A stretch of DNA of 24,014 nucleotides from a virus, in IMG/VR virus record IMGVR_UViG_3300030339_000238, positions 1 to 24,014 of that record. One strand, 5' to 3'. This document shows, one piece after another, positions 6,178-12,204 of this stretch. The position numbers were made by a program, and so were the translations under genes. The number at the start of each line of letters is the position of its first letter. Position 1 is the first letter of the stretch. The notes below the pieces were generated by a model. The model was given only the letters and a program-made list of their open reading frames with translations, had not been told where the DNA came from and searched no databases.

Positions 6178-6210
6178 AATAAATTGTAAAAAATTATATA
6201 TAATTCTGAA

Positions 6211-6669
6211 ATGAAAATTAATGATTTTTGTAAATTTAATGAAAGCTCACACAATGAGGAATCTATGATAAATTATATGCTTATGCTTGGCTCTATATTA
6301 ATATGTCCTGGTGTTCTTCTTTTGAATGATTGTTATATTGTTTTTCATATTACTTCTGAGGTTTTTGTTTTAGATTTAATAACAACTATATCTGAACATA
6401 GAAGACTTGGTAATTGTTCAACTGCCCTTAAATTTTTATGTAAAAGTGCTGATGCTACTAACACTACTATTGAGCTATTAGTTGATTCACAACTATCTTG
6501 TAATACGTCTTCTTTACAAGAATTTATTCCAAGTTCTTGTAGAACTATTGCTTTTATGCATGCTTCTAAAGGACCTAAAATGAATAATAATCTACTTCAT
6601 AAATTATATTCTAAATATGGCTTTGTGAATATGTATGATAATTATATGATAAGGAAACCTAATTTGTGA
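6211..6669 (+). CDS. GNAT-like acetyltransferase with cassette A-type N-terminus
   Basis: In this 152-residue protein, residues 51-95 (VFVLDLITTISEHRRLGNCSTALKFLCK...IELLVD) follow GNAT strand 4, the acetyl-CoA loop R-R-x-G-x-(G/C)-S/T-A, and helix 3. LYSKYGFVNMYDNYMIRKP (132-150) is the usual C-terminal strand 6-7 segment. The loop has Cys (C69) where Gly or Ala is normal, so activity is uncertain. The N-terminus MKINDFCKFNESS matches the cassette A signature although the gene is on the other strand and outside the cassette. That suggests a GNAT enzyme delivered with the same signal. The acceptor is unknown. It ends directly against the convergent gene at 6670. Confidence 0.65.
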   Translation: MKINDFCKFNESSHNEESMINYMLMLGSILICPGVLLLNDCYIVFHITSEVFVLDLITTISEHRRLGNCSTALKFLCKSADATNTTIELLVDSQLSCNTSSLQEFIPSSCRTIAFMHASKGPKMNNNLLHKLYSKYGFVNMYDNYMIRKPNL

Positions 6670-7647
6670 TTATTTCTTATTAAGTTCCACAATATTTTTA
6701 AATTCTTGTAAAATTCTTGTCTTATTTTCAGATGGTGATTGATTTATATAATCAATTACCATTTCATTTAATGATAATGAAGATTCATTTAATTCTAAAA
6801 TATCTTCTTTATCTTTCAAAATTTCATTATCAATATAGTTCACATTAACAATATCATGCTCAGATATTAACATTTCTATTTTCAATTTATTATCAATTAA
6901 TAATTGCTTATTTATATTTAAACTGACATAATTGTTGATAAATGTTTCAGTTGGAATGTTTAGATCAGATTCTATTTCTATATTTATTTTTTTGAAATTT
7001 GGACTTAATTTATTTTGAATAAATTTATCTTTATCAGCATAAACATCTAACACAATAAATCCTTTTTTACTATCACTATCAATATTATATGGTGACGCTA
7101 AATTTTTTATATTTGCAGTTACACTATTTTTTTCATAAAATCCATTATAACATTTTTTATATGATTTAAGTTTATTTACAATAATGTCTCTTTTCGGTGT
7201 ATTCATATAATCAAAATTAAAAAAACAATAATTAGAATCAAATTTATCAAGATCCTCTATTTGTGTATTTCTTGGAAGTGCAACAAAACTTTCAGTTAAA
7301 AGTATTTCTATTTTTTTAGGCTCTTTAATAATTTCAATATTGCTTATATTTTTAAGAATATTTAATGATAGTGTATCATTTTCTCCTTCTATAATATATA
7401 CTGGAAGTATTTTTGATATTTTTTCGAATATGTCTTGAATGAATTTTAAGACTGTTAAATCAATTGTTTTTGTTTTGCATAGTAGATTACCTAAATGAAT
7501 TAATATATCATTGGGCTCAGCATTATTAGTCAAATAAGGCATGAATTCATTGTAGAAATAGTAGTCCATATTTTTTAACCATTCTCTAGAAGAAAGGTTT
7601 TTTGATAGGTTGAAATTTGTGTTACTTATTATGAATATTTTTGACAC
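6670..7647 (-). CDS. Mre11/SbcD (gp47)-like metallophosphoesterase with degenerate active site
   Basis: This 325-residue protein follows the order of phage Mre11/SbcD nucleases: IFIISNTNF (4-12), EFMPYL...DILIHLGNLL (34-56), ILPVYIIEGEND (80-91), FFNFDY (142-147), YNGFYEKN...ASPYNIDSDSKKGFIVLD (167-201). The usual ligands are replaced: D-x-H by N9-x-N11, G-D by G-N54, G-N-H-D by G-E-N-D91, and the later H and GHxH by N144 and NGFY. Only D91 remains. It thus looks like a catalytically dead relative, perhaps structural or regulatory, with an intact reading frame. The start is GTG at 7647, with no nearby ATG; the frame is also open upstream into the tnpB tail. Confidence 0.7.
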   Translation of the reverse strand: MSKIFIISNTNFNLSKNLSSREWLKNMDYYFYNEFMPYLTNNAEPNDILIHLGNLLCKTKTIDLTVLKFIQDIFEKISKILPVYIIEGENDTLSLNILKNISNIEIIKEPKKIEILLTESFVALPRNTQIEDLDKFDSNYCFFNFDYMNTPKRDIIVNKLKSYKKCYNGFYEKNSVTANIKNLASPYNIDSDSKKGFIVLDVYADKDKFIQNKLSPNFKKINIEIESDLNIPTETFINNYVSLNINKQLLIDNKLKIEMLISEHDIVNVNYIDNEILKDKEDILELNESSLSLNEMVIDYINQSPSENKTRILQEFKNIVELNKK

Positions 7648-7666
7648 GATATAAAATTTATTTTTG

Positions 7667-7684
7667 TCAAAGATTAATCTTTGA
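7667..7684 (-). mobile_element. palindrome at the tnpB 3' end, candidate element end or guide-RNA hairpin
   Basis: TCAAAGATTAATCTTTGA is an 18-base perfect palindrome covering the last codons and stop of tnpB, 20 bases before the GTG start of the next gene. Hairpins near the right end are usual for IS200/IS605 elements, and the omega RNA ends there. The exact element borders could not be fixed because there is no target duplication to see. Confidence 0.45.
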
Positions 7685-8881
7685 TGGCCAAATCGCTTGA
7701 CCTCTACACCTTTTAGTTTGGATAATTTCTTTTCCCTTATCTGGTGCTACTTTCCTTAATATATTTAAAGCTCCATTCAAATCAGCATTAATCTTTATCC
7801 CTTTTGAACTCACAAATAAACCTCTTTTAACTCTTTTACCAACGTAATTTTCATGTTTACTTAATGACTCCAAATCCAATGCTGAACATTTACTAGTATA
7901 ACTTTCTTCGTTCTGAATAAAATTTATACCATCTAACTTGCATTTATACTCTAACATATTTAATAATGATCCGTGTGGTATATTTACAAAGTTTTGGTTA
8001 TGTCTTTTACCAATATTTATTTCTTGTTTCCATTCTTTATTATATCCAACAACCAAATTAGATATTTGATTATTCACGCAATAATTGACTATAAACCTGG
8101 AACTTTTGTGGAGATAGTCTGTAATTTTATTATTTCGTTTTAATGTTAGATTATTTAACCTATTTGAACTATATTTATTATGATTTTTTATTAATTTTGA
8201 TTGTATTTTAGTTTTCTTTTTATTATAATATTGATTTATTGATTTTACTGGTTTACCATTTATAATTAATGATTTGTTATTTTTTGTATCGTAACAAGTC
8301 ATTAAATTATTTAGACCAAGGTCTATAGATAAATAATTATCATTAATTATTTTTTCTTTTTCTTGCTTTTCATAAACTATTTCAATTACATAACAAGATG
8401 ATTGAGGAATAATTCGCACTTGTTTTAATGATTCTACATTTGTTTTTATAGGTTCGATTAATGATTTTTTAGGAAAATGTATATATTCATTTTTTAATTT
8501 AGCTTGACTAATAGTAAATATTACAGGAAATCTACCTGTAATTTTATCTTTATAATGCGGAAATTGAGGACAACCGTTTAATGATTTTTTATCTTTTTTC
8601 CATTTAGATAACAACTTGAAATATGATATTAAAGATTTATCTATTAACATAAGAGTTTGTTGTGACGATGATATTGGCAAATTTCTATAATCAGGTTGGT
8701 CATTTAATTTAAATTCTCTTTCTAAATCATTATATCTAATAAATTTACCAGTTTCTTCTTTATGCTTTCTTATATAATATAACGCAGAATTATAAAGATT
8801 TTTAGATAAAAAACAAATATTATCTAATGATTTCCATCTTTTATCTGATTTTTTAATAATATGTCGTTCTACTATTTTCAT
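7667..8881 (-). CDS. tnpB: TnpB-type RNA-guided nuclease / IS200-IS605 family OrfB
   Basis: This 404-residue protein has the TnpB layout: an N-terminal wedge/recognition part (KNLYNSALYYIRKH, GCPQFPHYK) and RuvC motifs I SIDLGLNNL (D187), II FIQNEESYTSKCSALD (E325/E326) and III NADLNGALNIL (D367). All three acidic positions are present, so cleavage activity is plausible. The zinc ribbon normally between motifs II and III (two CxxC pairs) is absent; only C332 remains, within SKHENYVGKRVKRGLF. That feature is shared, to my knowledge, by a subgroup of these proteins. No tnpA is present. Any guide RNA should overlap the 3' end and run toward 7640. The start is ATG at 8881. Confidence 0.88.
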   Translation of the reverse strand: MKIVERHIIKKSDKRWKSLDNICFLSKNLYNSALYYIRKHKEETGKFIRYNDLEREFKLNDQPDYRNLPISSSQQTLMLIDKSLISYFKLLSKWKKDKKSLNGCPQFPHYKDKITGRFPVIFTISQAKLKNEYIHFPKKSLIEPIKTNVESLKQVRIIPQSSCYVIEIVYEKQEKEKIINDNYLSIDLGLNNLMTCYDTKNNKSLIINGKPVKSINQYYNKKKTKIQSKLIKNHNKYSSNRLNNLTLKRNNKITDYLHKSSRFIVNYCVNNQISNLVVGYNKEWKQEINIGKRHNQNFVNIPHGSLLNMLEYKCKLDGINFIQNEESYTSKCSALDLESLSKHENYVGKRVKRGLFVSSKGIKINADLNGALNILRKVAPDKGKEIIQTKRCRGQAIWPSKINL

Positions 8882-8925
8882 AAATATATAGTTTTAATCA
8901 TTTTCTATATATAAATAAATTTAAG

Positions 8926-9174
8926 TTATATTTGACATATTTTGTTTAATTTTTTTAATCTAATTTCTTTTTCGTTGTAGAATATTTCAAAAAAATCTAT
9001 ATAGTTAAAAGTGTGAAATTTATTACTATGATTACCATTGTTAGAAAAAGCTGTAATATTATAAGGTATAATATTTTTATGATAGGTATAATGTGTTTTA
9101 TATATTTCATTTGTGATAAACATATCTGAAAAATTGTTTTTACATATATAGTTTTTTACTTCTATTTTTGACAT
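8926..9174 (-). CDS. cassette B small protein
   Basis: This 82-residue protein starts MSKIEVKNYIC and ends IRLKKLNKICQI, the cassette B tail. The body is aromatic (Tyr, Phe, His, Asn) with no recognisable motif. It is the last intact cassette B gene before the TnpB insertion. Its end overlaps a new ATG that opens only MSNIT-stop (8921-8938), possibly the broken start of a gene once present downstream. Its start overlaps the upstream gene by 13 bases. Confidence 0.65.
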   Translation of the reverse strand: MSKIEVKNYICKNNFSDMFITNEIYKTHYTYHKNIIPYNITAFSNNGNHSNKFHTFNYIDFFEIFYNEKEIRLKKLNKICQI

Positions 9175-9515
9175 ATTATATTTAGTTTTTTTAATTTTTG
9201 TTTTCTTTGTAGTAATATTTTAGCATTATCAGTAAAATCATTAAGAATAATAATAATTTCATTAATATCATTAATTTCATTATTATAGAAGGTTTTTGTT
9301 ATTGGAGTTGGATTATAATGGGCACTACTTATATTATTTTCTAATATTCTGAAGATATCTATTTTAAAGTATTTTCGAATTTTTTTAAAATAACCAAAAT
9401 TGTTGTTTTCAATTTTGATTATTGGATAACCATTTATTTTAGAATAATGTATATCAGTTATTTCTATTCCCAATTTTAATAAAAAATCTGTAGATTCTGT
9501 TATGAATTCTGACAT
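9162..9515 (-). CDS. cassette B small protein
   Basis: This 117-residue protein starts MSEFITEST and ends RKQKLKKLNIICQK. The middle has beta-like stretches (INGYPIIKIENNNFGYF; IDIFRILENN) and an acidic, isoleucine-rich segment (NEINDINEIIIILNDF). It is unrecognised. Its start overlaps the upstream stop region by 16 bases, with ATA-TGT-CAG (ICQ) of one frame giving ATG-TCA (MS) in the other, as at the other cassette B junctions. Confidence 0.65.
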   Translation of the reverse strand: MSEFITESTDFLLKLGIEITDIHYSKINGYPIIKIENNNFGYFKKIRKYFKIDIFRILENNISSAHYNPTPITKTFYNNEINDINEIIIILNDFTDNAKILLQRKQKLKKLNIICQK

Positions 9516-9922
9516 ATTTTGTTTAATCTTTTTAATTTTTCTTTTCTTAATTCTTTTAATTTGAATAATGAAAAATCACCATTTATATAATCTGCAGAAA
9601 ATGTTACATTTATTTTATATTGATTAAAGGTATAGTCTATAGGAAATATTCCTCCAATAAAAATTCCATTATAATTTATATCTTGTTTATAATTTCTAAT
9701 AGAGGAATAATATGAAGATTCAATCCAATTATTTAATGCTATATAATTGTTATTTGAAGTTTCTGCTGATATTTTTATACATTTCTGTGGTGATGGCATA
9801 ACATAATTATTATGATTTCCAAACATTGTAATTGTATTAATTTCAATATCAATATCCTTTATATCAAATACTATATTATTAATTTTTATACTTAAATTTA
9901 GATTTTTAATATTTTCTAACAT
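9500..9922 (-). CDS. cassette B protein, possibly tail-tube-like beta fold
   Basis: This 140-residue protein ends LKELRKEKLKRLNKICQNS, the fullest form of the cassette B tail. Residues about 85-118 (YNGIFIGGIFPIDYTFNQY, KINVTFSADYINGDF) recall the strand pair of small phage tube-like proteins, where G-x-F/Y-P-x-x is followed by x-V-T-F-S-x-D-Y. The N-terminal half is beta-rich with a MFGNHNNYVMPSPQ segment. If correct it is a structural protein, which fits its position near the baseplate block. The evidence is pattern-level only. Confidence 0.65.
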   Translation of the reverse strand: MLENIKNLNLSIKINNIVFDIKDIDIEINTITMFGNHNNYVMPSPQKCIKISAETSNNNYIALNNWIESSYYSSIRNYKQDINYNGIFIGGIFPIDYTFNQYKINVTFSADYINGDFSLFKLKELRKEKLKRLNKICQNS

Positions 9923-10350
9923 ATAGTTTTAATTTCTAACAATTTTTTATAATAATTTTCACTTAAAAATTCTTTACCTTCTAAAATATGATTTTTATAT
10001 TCTTCTGTAGCTTCTAATTCATTAACTGTTGTCCATTCATCATTTGCAACATAAACTACACATTCTTTATTGTTAATACGATGACTTTCACGACGATAAT
10101 GCTTAGGCGCACCCTCATATTTATCCAATTTTAATATATCATCTTGATTAAGCTCATAAATAATTCCTTCAACGTGAGAAGAATTATCTTTAATAATGTT
10201 AGCAAATCCTATATTTGGATTTTTTTGAGATTTTTTATTGATAATAAATCTATAACCTTTGAGTGATCCTTTTTCTTTTGATGTGAAATTTACACCACGT
10301 TCGATCATTCTTGATGAATCTAGGTTACTCCCATACGCGAAATAATTCAT
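9916..10350 (-). CDS. gamma-glutamylcyclotransferase-like (AIG2/GGCT fold) protein
   Basis: This 144-residue protein has the full family layout: YFAYGSNL (3-10) binding loop, GFANI (48-52), V-E-G-I-I-Y-E-L (60-67), and LDKYEGAPKHYRR (75-87), where E79 is the expected catalytic glutamate. Members remove the gamma-glutamyl group from glutamyl-amines as 5-oxoproline. Phage homologues are common but mostly of unknown substrate. It sits inside cassette B and overlaps both neighbours (4 and 7 bases). Its end, KKLLEIKTIC, is a shortened form of the cassette tail. Confidence 0.85.
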   Translation of the reverse strand: MNYFAYGSNLDSSRMIERGVNFTSKEKGSLKGYRFIINKKSQKNPNIGFANIIKDNSSHVEGIIYELNQDDILKLDKYEGAPKHYRRESHRINNKECVVYVANDEWTTVNELEATEEYKNHILEGKEFLSENYYKKLLEIKTIC

Positions 10351-10613
10351 AACTTTTCTAGTTTTTTTAGTTTTTCTTTCCTTAATTCTTTTAAATATTT
10401 TATTCCTGCCTCTAATTCAACCCATCTGGCATGATTTTCTTCTATTTGATAAATATAAAATATTGATTTGTATTCATTTGATTTAATATGTTCAATTGTT
10501 GGATTATCAAAATCATAAACAGCTAAAAAATTAGAGTTAATCATTCCTTCATTTGGAATACTTACTATTTTTACGTTTTTAAAATTACTTACTTTATTAA
10601 TTAAATTTGACAT
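10347..10613 (-). CDS. cassette B small protein
   Basis: I place the start at the ATG at 10613, giving 88 residues (MSNLINKV). The frame is open back to 10679, but the extra 22 residues are low-complexity and the MS- start matches its neighbours. The body (VKIVSIPNEGMINSNFLAVYDF, EYKSIFYIYQIEENHARWVELEAG) is probably a small alpha/beta domain and is not recognised. It ends YLKELRKEKLKKLEKL, a clear cassette B tail, and overlaps the next start as ATGA. Confidence 0.65.
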   Translation of the reverse strand: MSNLINKVSNFKNVKIVSIPNEGMINSNFLAVYDFDNPTIEHIKSNEYKSIFYIYQIEENHARWVELEAGIKYLKELRKEKLKKLEKL

Positions 10614-10715
10614 TATCAATAAATATTTTTTATTTTTATATAAACTTTTATAATAAATGTTTAAATAAAATAACAGCAAATTGGTGATTATATGGTAGAT
10701 AAATTTTGAAATATT

Positions 10716-10997
10716 TTAAAAATTTTCCGCCTCTTTTTTTGCTGCATCTTCTCTTGCCTCTATTGCCTTTCTATGAGCGAGCGCATCTCTTTTTAATTGT
10801 TTTGCAGTCTGTATAATTATTTCCAAATCTTGTCTTAATCTAATAGATGCGACTTTATAATTTTTTTTATATAGTTTATAATAATTTAATCTACAATTGT
10901 TCAATCTATCAATTATGTCTTCAATTGGGTTTATTTCATCATTATAATCATCTTCATTGGTGGATGAAATTTTTCCACTTCTTTTAGTTTGTTCCAT
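10716..10997 (-). CDS. small coiled-coil protein, possibly histone H1-like
   Basis: This 93-residue protein has an acidic N-terminus (12-27), then two long helices: IEDIIDRLNNCRLNYYKLYKKNYKVASIRLRQDLEIII and AKQLKRDALAHRKAIEAREDAAKKEA. The turn YKLYKKNYKVASIRLRQDL aligns by eye with the F-x-K-F-Y-x-K-x-N-K-A-A-G-T-R-x-R-K-x-L of Bacteroidota Hc1/H1-like proteins, which bind DNA. Several phages carry such genes. The classic Lys/Ala-rich tail is missing, so a plain coiled-coil structural protein is also possible. It overlaps the upstream gene end by 14 bases and lacks the cassette B tail. Confidence 0.6.
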   Translation of the reverse strand: MEQTKRSGKISSTNEDDYNDEINPIEDIIDRLNNCRLNYYKLYKKNYKVASIRLRQDLEIIIQTAKQLKRDALAHRKAIEAREDAAKKEAENF

Positions 10998-11172
10998 ATA
11001 AATGTTCTAATTTTTTCTTTCTTAATTTTCTTAATTTTTTTATTTTATCTTGTAAACTATTTTGAATAACAATGTTTAAGTTTATAGATTGTACAGTATT
11101 TTTTGGTTGTATATAAATATCAACATTTATAATTTTATATTTATAATAGATAAAAATTATAAAATTTTTCAA
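10984..11172 (-). CDS. cassette B very small protein with non-ATG start
   Basis: This 62-residue frame starts at a TTG (11172), six bases after the heptose-kinase stop; no ATG exists in the frame. It begins with a hydrophobic stretch (NFIIFIYYKYKIINVDIYI) and ends DKIKKLRKLRKKKLEHLYGTN, matching the lysine-rich cassette B tail. The last 14 bases overlap the start of the next gene. The tail match is the main reason to call it real. Confidence 0.45.
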   Translation of the reverse strand: MKNFIIFIYYKYKIINVDIYIQPKNTVQSINLNIVIQNSLQDKIKKLRKLRKKKLEHLYGTN

Positions 11173-11178
11173 AAAATT

Positions 11179-12156
11179 TTAGATAATATTTAAAATATCA
11201 ATCTCTTTCATCAATTTATCTTTATTAATTGTCCCAACTCCGATTTCTTCACAAACCATTCCACCAGCAATATTTGCAATTTTTGCAATTTTTTCTATGT
11301 CTAACTCATCAAGTAAAAATGGAATTATGCTTAAAACCACATCTCCTGCGCCAGACACATCTACAACATTTATGATAGATGCTGGTATTATTTTGTTTAT
11401 TATATTATCATCTTTTTTATAGGATACAAAAATTCCATCTTCTGAGAGAGTTACAAATATAATTTCAATACCTTTTTTATGTAATATTTCTGCTCCATTT
11501 TTAAGTAATTCATCACGATTAGATGAATTAATATTTATACTTTCTTTAAATTCTTTGAAATTTGGTTTGAATAGTGTTATATTTTTATAAAAATTAAAAT
11601 TATTTTTCTTAGGATCTGCTATTATTGGAATATTTAAAGATTGCGCTAAATTTGTAATATAGTTTATAATATATTCGTTTAATATTCCCTTATCATAATC
11701 TTGAAATAGAATACAATTAATTTTAAATTCATTTTGTCGTTCAAACACACTATTTATTATTTTTAATAAATAATTTTGATCTTCCTCAACTATTTCTGTT
11801 TTTATTTCTTCGTCTATCCTTACCATTTGATGATTATTTCCAATTATTCTGGTTTTATTTGTTGTGATTCTATTACTTGATTGATGTATTTGATGTGTTG
11901 AAATTTTTATTTTATTTAATAATGATAAAAAAATTTCACCATTTTGATCGTTACCTATAATAGAACATAATATTGGATTTCCACCCAAATTTATTATGTT
12001 TGCTGCTACATTAGCTGCACCACCTAATTTATATTGTTTTGATGTGACATCTATAATTGGAACCGGAGCTTCAGGCGAAATTCTTTCAACGGTACCGAAT
12101 AGATAAGAATCTAACATAACATCACCTATAATTAAAATATTTTTATGTTTGAACAA
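11179..12156 (-). CDS. hldA: D-glycero-beta-D-manno-heptose-7-phosphate kinase-like (HldE/RfaE kinase domain)
   Basis: This 325-residue PfkB/ribokinase-family protein has the family N-terminus IIGDVMLDSYLFGTVERISPEAPVP (9-33), LGGAANVAANIINLGG (44-59), and the anion hole with catalytic Asp DVSGAGD (266-272, D272). The R-I-S-P-E-A-P-V-P block is specific to heptose-phosphate kinases. These make heptose-1,7-bisphosphate, a step toward ADP-heptose for LPS core or other glycans. There is no nucleotidyltransferase domain, so it would depend on the host or another phage gene. The start is TTG at 12156. The in-frame upstream codons LKKLSEL would extend it toward the E. coli N-terminus from an ATT at 12177, so the start is uncertain. 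A phage role in surface-sugar change is inference. Confidence 0.88.
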   Translation of the reverse strand: MFKHKNILIIGDVMLDSYLFGTVERISPEAPVPIIDVTSKQYKLGGAANVAANIINLGGNPILCSIIGNDQNGEIFLSLLNKIKISTHQIHQSSNRITTNKTRIIGNNHQMVRIDEEIKTEIVEEDQNYLLKIINSVFERQNEFKINCILFQDYDKGILNEYIINYITNLAQSLNIPIIADPKKNNFNFYKNITLFKPNFKEFKESININSSNRDELLKNGAEILHKKGIEIIFVTLSEDGIFVSYKKDDNIINKIIPASIINVVDVSGAGDVVLSIIPFLLDELDIEKIAKIANIAGGMVCEEIGVGTINKDKLMKEIDILNII

Positions 12157-12204
12157 TTCTGATAACTTTTTTAAAATATTATATTAAAAAATTATTAGAA
12201 AGTT

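Noticed and set aside
6660-6680. Terminator between the convergent genes at 6669 and 6670
   Set aside because: No hairpin is present; the two genes abut with no bases between them.
8440-8460. GGTTCGATTAATG as a tRNA T-arm
   Set aside because: It lies inside tnpB, and no acceptor or anticodon arms can be built around it.
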